Of a DNA stretch of 64,000 nucleotides, positions 1-13,300 are shown piece by piece. Source of the DNA: Anarhynchus alexandrinus (lineage: Eukaryota; Chordata; Aves; Charadriiformes; Charadriidae); NCBI GenBank assembly GCA_008711295.1, contig VUYV01000046.1, positions 3,546,038-3,610,037 of the forward strand, in the 5' to 3' direction. Below the pieces are notes generated by a model. That model worked only from the letters and a program-made list of their open reading frames with translations. It was not told where the DNA came from and did not search any database. Position 1 is the stretch's first letter. The number at the start of each line of letters is the position of its first letter. The position numbers and the translations under genes are program-made.

Positions 1-75
1 AGCAGAAGCTGTCAAAAGACGGTCTGCCTTTTCTGCTTACAACAAGCAGAGCATAAAACTTTGGCTGAAAGAAGG

Positions 76-108
76 AAGGACAGAGAGAAGGACAGAGAGA
101 AGGACAGA
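76..108 (+). repeat. 12-bp purine-rich minisatellite, about 2.75 units
   Basis: The unit AAGGACAGAGAG occurs at 76-87 and 88-99, with a partial third copy at 100-108. The surrounding bases (GAAAGAAGG) are also purine-rich. Confidence 0.85.
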
Positions 109-902
109 CATCGGGTAACTAACATGGTTACACACACGTCCCCTCACCTACTCCTACCTATTTGGATTCGTCTTCTCTATACTGTGTGGCAAACCACATC
201 TCCTACACACATTGGTACGAGAGCCATCTTCAATGATTTTCTCCAAGTATCTATTTATGTCCAGACCCCATCAAGTTTTGCTGTTTTCAAGCTATCAACA
301 AAGCTGGATTTGGAACAGAAATATGATTCTTCGTGCTTCACTTCAGACATCTAAGGTTTAAACATCCAAATAATTTTTATCACCCATACAAGTCAAGAAG
401 GGGGAAGAGCCAGGTGCTTTCAGAGGGTGAATCACCTGATGTCAATGTACTTCTGTCTCAAAAAGATGAGTTACCCTTTCAGCTTGTTTCTCTTGGTTGG
501 CTATAAGGGGACCCCAAGCAACCACTCCGGAGTTTGTCATCCGAGTTGTAGATACATAAATCAGAACTGAAAAATCCAGCCTGTTTCTTGTCTTTAACAA
601 AATTTAGAGACTTCTCTTAAGTTAATAAGTAGATGCTGTTTTTCAAAAAGCATGATTTGCAAGTTAACCACAGCAATATACAGGATTTCTAAATGTTGCT
701 TGCATGAGGAACAAGAGTTGTGTTGGTATGTTAGTATCAGTAAATGTCCACTTGCCATCACTTTCACTGTTTGTAAAGGCAGTAAGACATGCATAATAAT
801 TACATAATATATATACAGAAATGGAGAACTCATCCTTGTTAATAAGGATGCATTTTGATCATCTCAACCCTCAGAAATGTCCTCTATTAGCCTGCAAATC
901 AA

Positions 903-917
903 GGGGGGGGGGGGGGN
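903..917 (+). other. Poly-G run ending in an assembly N
   Basis: Fourteen consecutive G are followed by a single N at 917. This is a typical sequencing failure point. The true run length and any sequence at the join are unknown. Confidence 0.85.
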
Positions 918-3900
918 ATTATACAACAATCACGAATCCACGACTTTCAAGTTCAAACACGGTTATTAGATCATTCAATCTGGTCTGCTACGTAGGAAAA
1001 CCAACAGAAGTTCATTCTTCTGTATGTAGCTTGCTGCTGTGGTTAATCACTCTCATTTGAACCTAATTTCTCATTTAAAACTGCAGGGCTTTTACACTCA
1101 GCATTAGTTCTTACTTTTTTCCACTACTAGATTAGAGTCATTTAGTACTTGTTATTTTCTCCCTGTGAAAGCAATTATAAACGATAATCAAGCTTTTTAA
1201 GTCTCTCGCAGTAAGATATCATCTTCTGTCCTTTGAATTATTCTCCTGAAAGGCCCTTACCAAATACATTTAATTATGTACACATGCATAGAAATCTTAT
1301 TCAGGAGTACACAAAGTGACCTTTCAAAGGTGTATTGATTGTGGCATTTACAAAAATTATCTGCTTATACCTTTGAAGGATATCACCAAAAATTAATGAG
1401 GCTGTTCCTACAGTGCGAGGGGTTCCAGTGCCAGTCTAGCTGGATACAGGTAGAAAACAAAAATAGTAGTTATCATAGACCATGCCTGTGACCTACGTTT
1501 CTCTTACCCTCTGACCTAGGTTGCATCACTTCAACTTCCTAAGATCAGAATTTAGACATTCCTTGTCTAAATGAAGACTGAACTCAGGGAATAATTCTTG
1601 GAATAGTCTATGACAGAAAAATGACATTTTAAAGATTAGCAGCTATTGTACAGCTTCCCATACTAGCTCAGGGAAGACATGCTCTGGAGCATGGAGGTTT
1701 TTCCCTTCCAGTCCAGAATTTGAAATCCAAAATGGCTTTGAGATGGCTTTTTAACAACCTATCTTCCCCACCACCATGCAGTTTCCTGTTGTATAGTATG
1801 TTTTTATTATTTTTTCCATTTTCATTTCCTCAAAGCTGTAATGAGCATAATAAAAAAAGTAAATTCAACTCATGATCACTACCGTAAAACATACCACAAA
1901 ACTTCACCACAATGCCTTATGCATTTATTCCACAGATCTTTCAAGAGGAGAAACTGCCTGAAGATCATCTCTGCTTTCTTGATTTATACTTCCTTAGTTC
2001 TGTCAGTCTTAGAGGGACACTATTTCTGATGAAACAATAATATGGTCTTAAAGTGAATAATGAAAAACACACACACGCACTTGTCATTAATATGCTGTAT
2101 GAGAAAATCATCACTGGAATATTTTAAATATCTAAGGGAATTTTCTGTTCAAACCATTTCAAGTTAGAGCCTCAAGTGCTGTAAAAAAGTGAAATTTATA
2201 CTAAACAGAACAAGGTTAATTTTTAGATGTGGATCAGCATTAGATGATTTCCAATATGCACGTAGGCAGCATTAACTGTAGTTTATACTTAGTCTTCTCA
2301 TTTGCTTTCAAGCCTGTAATTAACTATCCTGAAAGGTCTACTGAATTTTTAAAACAGTAAGTATTTAAATTGTGATATGAACATTGCAAAATGATTTAGC
2401 CCAAAGTCCGTGAACGCATGTTCAGCAGTGTAATTCTGTAGCAGTCTTACTACCTGGGCCAAGAGCATCTTCATCCATGGCTTTTTCAACTAGTAATTAT
2501 GTTTTCAGGAGAATGGACTTAGAGACAAATGTATTTTTTCCTTTTTTTTTAATATATCCTTAATAAGAGTAGTGAATTCTGTGAGATGGAGTCTGCACAT
2601 TTTCTCTCAGTAAGAAACACACAAGAAACAGTTACCTTCACATTAGGAAACCCCAACTCTTAATAGAAGAAAGAAGAAACAAGTAAATTTACAAATGAAT
2701 AAAAAGTGAGTTTCATCCTCATGAGACTTTTAGGGCATCAGGATCTTTTGCAAACAGATAACAGCGACAGCACAAGTTGTGACTTAATCTTTTGCCATAG
2801 AAGACAACGAACTATTGAGTTCATCGGTTGCTGCTTGAGTAAGCATTTGGAACCATTCACTATGTTTTGCATAAAAGGGAGGAGAAAAAAAATCAGTCTA
2901 TGGAGGTCAGTAAAAAAAAAAATCAACTTCTCTTTATCTTCACAAAGGGGCCAGCATTTCACTTCAGGTGAAAACTTACTTTCTTGATTCTAAATTTCAG
3001 CAAAAATATAAAGATAAGCTCATTTAAGCTATTTTATACCAAAGGGTTCCAGGCATAAAGAACTGGTTAAGTGTTTAGCTTTGCAAAACCAGAAGCTCAC
3101 CTCCAAGGACTGATTTACATTTGATTTCTCTCAGGGTAATAAGAGCAGAACCTTCTTTAGTCAGGAATTCTAGCTCAGTAGCTTTCCATCTTGAAAGAGT
3201 ATGAGTTATTTTGATAACTGGATATAACGATTCCTGAGAAATTTTGTCATAAATCTTTATTAAATCTAAATTATTTTAATTTCATAATTTTCAAGTACAG
3301 CTTTGACTGAAAAGGGGAAGTTTCCATTAAGCCTGTTCCCTAATTTGCTATTTTTAGGAATGCAGACATTTCATACTTTCTTAATACTTTCCCAGTGAGG
3401 AACCTAAAAAAGAACTACGCAGCAAAGCAGCTTTATTTCTGCCCTCGGCTACAGTTTCTAAGCATTTTTAAAATCCAAGTTTGCCAGAGATGTTCTCTTC
3501 ACTCACAGTCGTAGAGAAAGCCTGCCTGAAGACAAGGGTCAATGCGCTGCAAACACATTGAAGGATCCGAGGCTGCACAAACATTTATCATCTTTGCAGT
3601 ATGTGCTTTAAACACTAAATACCTTCAATAATTTCCATTACCAAAGGGGTTTTTCTCCCTGTTAAACAAATGCAGCTGTCTTGGACAAATTTGCTGAGCT
3701 TGTGAAAAGAATTCTCAGCCCCTTCATCCAATTAATCTTTTTCATAAACTTAAAGTCAAAGATATTCTGATTCTTGGCGTGCATTTACTCAGCTGCCACA
3801 GTACTGAGGTTCTTGGACACTGGGAACCTGGAAATTCTACTTTAAGTTGGGCCTTTTAGCACACAATTGTGAACCTGCTATAAAAATCCAACTATAACGC

Positions 3901-4184
3901 TAAATTAGTAAAAAAGACTGCAAAGGTCTGCACAGAGAAATGGAAGCAAAACCACTGAAGGGCAGATTTGATCCTATTTATTAGCAATCATTATATAGAT
4001 ATATCAAGTTTAACTTTGCATTTTGATCTTTAAATTCTTTTCAGTTCTTTTGCGCAGAAGAATGAGAAGTTCCAACTTGAGAAGTATGCTCTGCAACATC
4101 ATGGAGAAAGACTTATGACCTCAAGGTTTGTTCTAATACATGCTGTCAGAGTATTTTTTCATATGTTTATTTATTATGTACCTA

Positions 4185-4206
4185 AATGTGGGGAGATCCC
4201 CACATT
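4185..4206. repeat. Perfect 10-bp inverted repeat, 2-bp spacer
   Basis: AATGTGGGGA at 4185-4194 and its exact complement TCCCCACATT at 4197-4206 are separated by GA. An AT-rich stretch containing AATAAAG-like sequence follows. Confidence 0.9.
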
Positions 4207-6158
4207 AAAATAAAGAGTATTGGAAAGAGTGTGATGCAGATTGGACAATTCATTTGAAGCAGCAGCTCATGTCCTTGCTCAAAACTTAAGTAAGGAGCTG
4301 TCATGTAGAACTGATATCACAGAAGAGAGCATCAGGACCGTTTCATAGTGCAGGTTAAATTCATCACTGAGAATACACCCGGTCTCTTGAAATGAATGAC
4401 GAAACTATTTTGATGATACCAAGATTTCACTCAAAACACAATCACAAGAAATGTATAAATCTCTACTTAACGATAATAAAAACCAGCAGAAATGAAGTCC
4501 AGGCTTCAAAGCACAGAAACAGTCAGTCCTTAAGTTTTTAATGAAATCAAGTACTTGAAAATAAATCAAGCACTTGCAAGACAAACAGCTGGATTGTCCA
4601 TAGTCAACCCACTTTGACTGGACCCTAACAGTTCCTGTGTTAGGCCACTTAGTAATCAGAAAAAGATCTCAGAAAAAGTACTAGATTTACTAGATAGCTT
4701 TGATAGTCACAAAGTAAATCATACTAGCAAAATATTTTAGTATTGACATTAAGCAGCTCTGTCTTTCATGAGTCCAGAGTGGAAGGCTTTATACTTCACC
4801 CATTAAATAGTTCATAGCACTCTTCAAATGAGATTGTGTTGGTAATCCTCTCGTCCGGTCCGAATTACGGCAAGTGAAATTGCATTCTGCTTATCTAAAT
4901 TCCCCCCACAGTATCTATATACAATTTTTATACTTGGCTAGCATTTAAAATGTTAGGTGCTGTTCCACACCAGAGGTTCCTGCCTGTCAGTCTGACGGGA
5001 ATCATTATTAAACATCTCTTGCGCTTACTCAAAGGTTTTTGGATTTTGCTTTTACTTATATTTAAATAATTACTATTACTTGTTGTGGAAAAACATTACA
5101 GAAACACAGTTGTACAAGTGAGAGATGATGGCAGGGAAAAATCTTTCCAGATTTTGAGATTAACTGATAAAAACACCTTAAGTATTTGAAGATTAAAAAT
5201 ACAGACTTTGTGTGCTGTCAAAGTTTCTTTTCATCTATTAAAAATGGTATTTTACTCAAGACACTGATCGGTGCCAGAGTTAACGGGAAATCTTAATTTT
5301 CTCCACATCCCCATAAATTTCAAAGCCATTCTTCAATAGTCAGTATATGGTATTAGAAGTTATGAATACATGTTGAAGAGAAGGCATTTGGTGTGAAGCT
5401 ATTAAGTGATGTTGCTTATTTTCAAAATAAAATGAGACACCCAAATTATGCTTTTCTCGGGATGAATATGAGATTTGGTGAAGAAAAATGTATCTGATGG
5501 AAACATAACTGAGGAATGGGAAACTCACACTTCACAAGCAGTATTTAGGAAAAAACACAAGAAATTAAATTATCAGAATTTTATTTCTGTTACAAATTAT
5601 CACAATCACAATTAATATAAAACAGAGAAAGCACTGAGGAAACGTGACCGTTAGATACAAGATTTATCAAGGTGTAAAAGCCTCATCCAAGACTACTACT
5701 AGAAAACCTGTGACTGTATATTAGAGAAAACATTTCTATGCATCAAACACCAAGTGAAAGAGAATAAGCAGCGTAGCATAACTGACAGGGATTAAAACAC
5801 TTTCGTGTTATACAAGCTTCGGAAAGAAATGGAAGTTGGAGTATCATTTCTACCCAAGAGTCTTGTTTGGAGTAGACCTGTTTACAAGTACCTATTAAGC
5901 ATAAAACACCAATCTTCATTTTAACTTATCCATGTTGTTTGTACATTAGACAAGCTACTTCCAAAAGCATTTAAATTCTAGTCATGAGACTTCACACACT
6001 CTCTTACACTTGCTGCATAAGGCTAAAAAGAAATACTAAAGGAACATGAGGTTGCATTATTGCTTTGTAACAGGAACTTAAATGAAAAGTCTTTATTGAG
6101 CTCTGAACAAAACATTGTTGCATCACTAAACAATTAAGAGTTTAAATATACATTTTAA

Positions 6159-6182
6159 AAAGTGTATAATATTATACACTTT
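6159..6182. repeat. Perfect 24-bp palindrome
   Basis: The 12-bp half AAAGTGTATAAT is followed immediately by its exact complement ATTATACACTTT, centred between 6170 and 6171. There is no spacer and no mismatch. Confidence 0.92.
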
Positions 6183-8584
6183 AAGGCTTTAATACAAGAA
6201 ATACAGAATAGGGTTTTCATACTCCGTAGCCTGTCTCGGTGTTGTCTAGGCACACGGCTAAGTACAATGCTCTAAGCAGTCCGTAATTAACATGGCAGAA
6301 GTTCCTGAAAAAGAGCAAAATATAATTTATTTGTATACATCCCGACACTAGCAACTATGATTTCTCTGAAGACTGTCACATTATAAGCAGCAGCATCAGG
6401 CAATTATGCACATAATAAATGTATGTAGATTTATGGAAACCATTGCAGAAACTGCTATCATTGAAATTCAGTGCAAACGTGATAAAAGGGTTCAGTAAAG
6501 GCAAATTAATGATATGGTTAGTTATAATCATTAACATTACTTGTTTGACAAGTAACACAGAAATTGACCAGTGTCAGAACACAAAATTCGACTAGAATGG
6601 AGAAACACTCCTAGGTTAGTTTGTAAAGTAATAAAAAAAAAAATAACAGAATAAAAAAATAGCAGAAAGGCTGCCTTCCACATTGGTGGTTGTTTGGTTT
6701 TGGTTGGTTTTTGTTTTTTCTTTAATTTAGGGATCTTTTTAGATTATTTTTCTCTCTTTGAACACTAAAGCGTTTTCTTTGCATAGATTATTCTGAAGTA
6801 AAAAAAACCCAAACAAACAAATGAAAAACCCACCAAAAATGCAATAGCAGGACAGAATGCTAGTGCATGTCATTCCAGGAACAGTCAAGAGAAGTTTTGT
6901 ACTGCAAATAGGTAGTTTCTAAGAATATATAATACCAGCTGTTTGAACTGATGTAGCTTATTGTGGACACATGTGTAGGACATAAGAATTGACACAATTT
7001 TTTTTTTTTAATAGGTATGGAAACATTTTCTTAGGAGAAATAGCAGTGTGGAGCATTGGAAGAAGGAAGACTTAACAGATGTAAAATTTATACCACTATC
7101 ATGCATATATGCAGACTTTTTTCTTAGATGTATCAAATCCAGATCTTGCTACTCATTAAAAGAACAAATAAAATTGGACTAAAACCGTTAACTTTTCTGT
7201 CAAGGTGGGCCACAGCTACTTAATTGGAGCACCATACGGCCGCGGACAACTCTACAGGCTGTCAGAAGCACATGTGGCACATGCCCAAAATGAGCACTTC
7301 TGACCATAGGATGGGTGTGCTCTTAGTCAGGAGGGGATTTTTCTCTTAATTCCCTCGTGTGACATGCAACATCCAGTCATGTGACATTGTCATGCAATGA
7401 TGCACCCAAACAGCCTCTGCACGACTTGACCAGGACACAATTCCACCCTCCTCACCCCAAAAAAGGGAACCTGCAACAATTTAAGGGTTTTTAGGACTTC
7501 AGGGCAGAGTAGCAGAAAAGCAGCACAAATGCATACTGACACATTCATCCTCCATATAGAAGGCACTAAGGAAACAGGGCATAAAAAAAAGAGTTGGATA
7601 AATATTACAGGAGGTTAAATTCACTTTTGATTCATTTATTTGTCTACTAGCCATACCTGCTACTGGATATTTTAATTTCAACCCATGGTTAATATAAAAC
7701 TTCATATTTGCAAATGAAAACTTGTTATGACTTATGCAACTTATGTGATTTCAGATGTGAACAGAAATAGAGATTTGGCCAATTCCATTATAAATATTTT
7801 TGAAGGATATTTATATACTCAGTTTTGCCATAGCAGTTCTAGCAGCTGGTATCCAATCTTTGCCCTTTGAGCCCCAGAGGGCAGAAATCTTCTCCAAGCT
7901 CTCCTAACCTTAAAAGGATCCTTTACTTTAAATCTTTAAAATACTCTTAAAATTGTTCTGAACGCATTTTGTATGTACAAAAAGTTCCTTTACCCTGTGA
8001 CAGCAGTCTCTTAAATTTACTGTGGTATACGGCAGCAGTGCAATGTATGCAATATTTCAAAGTATAGAGCTCTATTCATCTAAGTCACATCAACTAAAGG
8101 CACTGAGATCATGAGGTTAGCAGAAAGAGTTACCATTCCAAGGAGTAAATAAAGAAAAAAATCTTTTCTATTTAAAATACACACAATCTGCGCATAAATA
8201 CAGTTAAGTTAGTTCATATATTGAATTTGCCAGAAACAACAGAGTTAGCTTTCTTCAGCTAACATTTCTCAATGGACTTGTTTTCCTTCAGTTGTGCCAA
8301 AAATCAGTGCACTCCTTGTGCAGAAATGCTTGACTTAGAAAATCATTGTACAGAATGCTTTCTTCAGCTTTGGAAAACCATTTTAGACATGTTTGCTGAC
8401 CACATTAGAGTTTTAAATTCCCATTTGAACCGTACTAGCATAAAATTACATTCTTTGTCTTTCACCTTCTTCTGCCCAATGAAATACTTAATTGGTTGGA
8501 ATGTCAAAGCTACGTACACCTTTCAGTAAACAAACAGCCAGAGGACAGTGTCCACACACTGGGACGATTTAATGTCCTGTTTAA

Positions 8585-8603
8585 TCATAGTTTAAAACTA
8601 TGA
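8585..8603. repeat. 9-bp inverted repeat, 1-bp spacer
   Basis: TCATAGTTT at 8585-8593 and AAACTATGA at 8595-8603 flank a single A. Confidence 0.85.
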
Positions 8604-9691
8604 CTTCTCCCTCCAGAACTGATCACAGCCAATGATTTTTGCTGGCCTCCAGCTCAGTACCTGTAATCATGATGTAAATTAAAGCCTTGTATATAAAGAA
8701 TTAAGGACCTGATCAAAAGCTCCATTATTTCTCTAATAATTTCACAGATGAGTAAATATACCTACCAAAGCATCAGAAGATACAGGTTTTTGTTCTCTTG
8801 GCTGTCCAAGGAGGTGGGTTTCCTGACAAGAGAAAAAAAAAAGATATTTTTACTACATTTCAAAGACTTTCAAATAAAAACTAAAGAAAACAATGTAAAT
8901 CAAACTATAATTAATAGAAAATTAACGATTAACAAAAAGCTTTAGATAACATTTGTAATGTTTAAGTTACCAGAATTTATGGAAAAATAATATATTACAA
9001 ACTATTGGTTATGAGGTTTTACAGTTGTTTAATAGGGAATAGTTTGTCCAAATTTAACTAGCTAAGCTAAGGCTTTTTAGATTACTAGCACAAATTAAAC
9101 GTTTTAAAATGAGAATTTAGGTGTCCTTAAAGTCTTTCCTACATTCTAAAATGAAACTTTCTAAGTTGTAGCCTCCCTGTTTTTATTGGTTATATTAAGA
9201 TAAATTAAGTGAGATTAAAATCTTATTTGATTTATTTACCTTTGCAAATGAAGACCGTTTTAAGGGTTACACATCCTCTGCCTCTGACGAAAGCGACCTC
9301 AATTAGTCAAGTCAGAAAGTCTTTAAAAGCTTTGTGTTTATTGCTTCCAGCACGGAGCGAGGTGGTCATTAACGTACCAAAATTCTCATAAAAATTCCAA
9401 AGTTGCACTAGTGAAAAAATGCTCAACAAGATGAAAACTAGTCACATCTTTTTCAGAAAATTCATTAGCTATTTTAAACCATTTTTAACAAGAATATTTT
9501 GATTTAATGTGGCACTCAAGCAGATCCATACCATTTGGATACTTTAAACAGCATTTATATCTACTGTGAGTATATATATACATTTAGGTTTATACCATTT
9601 TTTTTAAAAAAGTTGCGCAATGTTTAATATGAGCCTTTTATGCTGATCACTGTTAAACGTATTTCTCCCTGTTTACTACTATTTATGAAGT

Positions 9692-9754
9692 TTTATTATA
9701 AGATAAAGCATAAAATTAATCTCACACACACTGATTTTCTTTCAAAAGTTTATT
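9692..9754 (-). promoter_or_regulatory. Candidate KHDRBS3 poly(A) signals (two AATAAA hexamers)
   Basis: TTTATT on the plus strand at 9749-9754 and at 9692-9697 reads AATAAA on the transcript strand. They are the first two canonical hexamers after the stop codon. Usage cannot be judged without transcript data. Confidence 0.4.
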
Positions 9755-10250
9755 TAGTATCAAGCAAGAGTAAAACTTTGCTTAACACTACAGAACATTT
9801 CAAGACTTGTGTTACAAAATACCACATTATTTGCATTTGTAATTTGCTTCCCTTTTTACGCATGTTTGCAAAGAGAAAACTAGCAAATGGCTGAAAATGA
9901 AAACTAAAAACTAAATTGTTGAAAACCTTTAAAATAAAAGGTTACGCTTATGTTAAAAGAACGGACTAACATATTTAGTAAACCTATTTTTTGTTTAACA
10001 CTAGTTAATCAAAGGTTATTTTTTTGATCACCTATTTTTTCAAACACAGTTTGGAAATAACAAAGTTCCTTGTTTTACATATCTTTCTGTCCAGGTTGTT
10101 CTTTCAACAAAGTATTTTAAGTTCAGTCCATCCATTCAGATTTTTTAAGCGCTTTGATTTAATAAAAAGGGATTGTTCATAGAAAAAATTACTTTGAACA
10201 GTATACAGGACTGGTGGAGATTGGATATTTCACAACATCAGACAGTACAA
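9749..10250 (-). other. KHDRBS3: Probable KHDRBS3 3' UTR
   Basis: This AT-rich sequence lies directly after the stop codon. Reading on the minus strand, the first canonical AATAAA is at 9754-9749, about 500 nt past the stop, and another is at 9697-9692. An ATTAAA variant lies only about 90 nt past the stop at 10162-10157. The UTR contains several long T and A runs. The extent is inference from poly(A) hexamers only; a longer UTR is possible, with a further AATAAA at 9187-9182. Confidence 0.45.
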
Positions 10251-10342
10251 TCAGTATCTGGCATATGGCTGGTCTCTGTAGACTCCTTTTGTTGTCCTTG
10301 CAGAAGGTGCCTTGTGTCTTGAGTTGGTCCATTCTTCTTGCC
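10251..10342 (-). CDS. KHDRBS3: KHDRBS3 last exon, coding part (exon 9), C-terminus and stop
   Basis: These are the final 92 coding nt: GG completing the split Gly codon, then [20 protein letters not shown], then YRDQPYARY and a TGA stop at 10253-10251. The acceptor is CTTGTAG at 10344/10343. The basic and aromatic C-terminus of this family (R-x-x-P-Y-x-R-Y) acts as a nuclear localisation signal in SAM68. Here the residue between Tyr and Arg is Ala (codon GCC), whereas I recall Gly in mammalian KHDRBS3. With this exon the visible CDS totals 714 nt. Adding about 108 missing N-terminal residues gives about 345 aa, matching the family member's usual length of about 346. The overlapping open frames on both strands here are shadows. 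Confidence 0.96.
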
Positions 10343-13300
10343 CTACAAGAAGAGAAAAACATACTTAGACCCCTTCCAGTGTTCTCAGATGCTGCATTTA
10401 CTTTTTCCTTATTTAATTGTGAATTAGATAGCAACATTTTGTCTACTGAAACCAATGTTTACAAAGGAAAGTCTAACTCTTGAACAAAAAAAAAATCTGG
10501 GTAGAACACATCTATATGAGCTACCCCACAACGCTTTTTCAGTGCATAATGGCAGGGAGTGTGACAGGCTAACAGCAAAAATATTTAGGGCTCTGGCATT
10601 CAGCTGGACCTGCTTGTTGCAAATACACAGAAACGCCAGCTATAGTAGCAGACCTACAAATAATTATGCTTGGATGAAATGAATGGAGGTTATGAATTAT
10701 GTATAAGCGAATAAGCTAACCTCAGAAATAAGCCTAAATTGGTACTGATGCAAAGAAACTTAATTCAAATATGCAATCCAATAGTGAAAAGCCTCAAGTA
10801 TCACTAAACACACCTGGGGCTTCTAATAATCTAGGGGCAATATTCAACTTCGCTGTAAATGTACACTTCTAAAACGTAAGAAATAGGAAGGCAGATTATA
10901 AAAAAATTAAAAGGGCAAGGGAGATTTTTAATATTTATTGACATTAAAATGTGGCAGGTTTATGCAGCATTAAATATAACACAAGCTTTTCAAAAACTTT
11001 GCTGGTTTCAATTTTGACAACAAAAAGTAGCAAAGTATTGTCTTAACAAATGAGAATCAGACCTACTGTGCCACACATTTACAGCAAGAGACAAGACACA
11101 GGACCAAATGCAGAGTATCATGCAACAGTACTTAGGTACACTTTAATCAAGTAAACAAATTAAAGTACTGCCCCTGAGAGAAGAAACAATAAAACCCAAA
11201 AAGCAAACACACCCGAAAAGAGTGTATGTGCTTCCAGGTCTGCTTTTGGAGAACTGCCCTGCCCTAAACAGACCAGTATCCAAGTGAACCCAGTGCAACC
11301 CAGAAACTAAGGGTGGAATCCAAATGACTAGATACCTAGTGATCTAAGATGTAGGCATCACTTTGTCTTTCTAGTCAATTAAAAACATATGAGAAATGGA
11401 AGTAAACAGTCAAAGAACCCCTGTACTTTGAATGGTAAGGTAACTTCCTCAGACAGTAGATATCTGAAATTAGGTGACAAGAATCCCGTAAGTCAAGGGT
11501 CTAATTTTACAAACTCTTTGCAAAAGTCTCATCCTAGCTACTTTATTTTTAAAAATGTAGGTGGTTGCCTTCAGACCCTAGGTTATATACGATGCCAAGG
11601 GGGTCAGAACATATTCCTAGGCGGTAAAAGGAACAAATTCAAATTTGGTGTAAGGCTGAAAGAATTGAACTTGTACCTTAGGCAAATTCCACAGGAATCT
11701 GATAACAGAATAACATCCATGAGAAGCAACTTCTCATGCTTCTTCATCACACAGAAAGCAAGGCTTATATTAAGCAAGGAAAAGAACCCTAGCTTAACAG
11801 TAAAGGCAGCCGGCTGAGGGGTAGGAATTAAAGAGTATTTTAGCTTTTAAGCACCACTGCAAGTAACTGTTTAAATGTAAAAAGCAGTCTTGGTTACAGT
11901 TTAAGGGGAATACTTGCTCCTTTTCAAGCAATTGGTCAAATCAGTAGGGTAAAGAGACACCTGACTTTTTATCAGTTTGCATGCTGCTGCCATTCAGGGC
12001 TCTGAATCCTAAAGAAAAAAGCTATTATTCTTCCTGTATCTTCTGGATTAGCACCTGAGCTTGTCAGGTACTTCCTGGGAAACTGTTTCCTTCTGGCCAG
12101 CACTAAGCAACTATCAGCAAGTTTGCTGATGACACAAAACTGGGAGGAGTGGCTGACACACCAGAAAGCTCTGCCACCATTCAGAGAGACCTGGACAGGC
12201 TGGAGAGTTGGACAGAGAGGAACCTAATGAAGTTCAACTAGGGCAAGTGTAGGGTCCTTCACCTGGGGAGGAATAACCAGTACAGGTTAGCAGTTGACCT
12301 GCTGGAAAGCAGCTCTGCAGAGAGGGACCTGGGAGTCCTGGTGGACAAGTTGACCATGAGCCAGCAATGTGCCCTTATGGCCAAGAGGGCCAATGGTCTC
12401 CGGGGGTGCATTAAAAAGAGTGTGGCCAGCAGGTCAAGAGAGGTCATCCTCCCCCTCTACTCTGCCCTGGTGAGGCCACATCTGGAATACTGTTTCCAGT
12501 TTTGGGCTCCCCAGTTCAAGAGAGACAGGCAACTGCTGGAGAGAGTCCAGCAGAGGGCAACAAAGATGATCAAGGGAATGGAGCACCTCTCATGAGGAAA
12601 GGCTGAGAGACCTGGGTTTGTTTAGCCTGGAGAAGAGAAGACTGAGAGGGGATCTCATCAATGCTTATCAGTGTCTGAAGGGCGGGTGTCAAGAAAATGG
12701 GGCCAGATTCTCTTCAGTGGTGCCCAGTGACAGGTCAAGGGGCAGTGGGCACAAACTAGAACACAAGAAATTCCATCTGAACATGAGGAAAGACTTCTTT
12801 ACTTTGAGGGTGGCAGAGCACTGGCACAGGCTGCCCAAAGAGGCTGTGGAGTCTCCTTCTCTGGAGATATTCCAAACCCACCTGGATGCGTTCCTGTGCA
12901 ACCTGCTCTAGGTCAACCTACTTTGACGGGGGGGTTGGACTACATAATCTCTGAAGGTCCCTTCCAACCCCTGCCATTCTGTGACTCTGATTCTGGGATC
13001 TGCTCACTATGCAGTCTTACAACCTTTAGTTTGAGGCACCTAATGCTCTTCACACATTATAAGAATGATTATTAGTATCTAACTCTGCATTTACGGATGT
13101 ACTTGAGGGTCAGCTAGTAAAGAAATAAAATGTATAACTATTTATTTGTAAGTGCAAAAGCTTCAGTGGCTTAACCCATAATCATTCTTCAAGGTATTTA
13201 TAGTCTTCCTCTCAACATGAGTAAATACATCACTTAATATTCTGAGTGGCTGTGCTTTGATAAATAGAAAACCAATTTTAAATGCAAAAGCAATGAAAAA

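Larger units (their letters stand above)
1..9691. other. Non-coding DNA downstream of KHDRBS3; no gene seen
   Basis: This is AT-rich sequence with only short chance open frames (under 100 codons) that show no family motifs. It holds a small purine minisatellite (76-108), a poly-G run ending in an N (903-917), several inverted repeats (4185-4206, 6159-6182, 8585-8603), T/G-rich low-complexity DNA near 6684-6720 and a slightly GC-richer patch at about 7200-7460. I see no CR1 or LTR here. In mammals the DNA 3' of KHDRBS3 is a large gene desert, which is consistent with this. Confidence 0.6.

Noticed and set aside
11389..11817. 142-codon open frame on the plus strand inside the last intron
   Set aside because: Low-complexity Lys/Asn/Ser composition typical of translated AT-rich intron; no motif and no sign of an exon.
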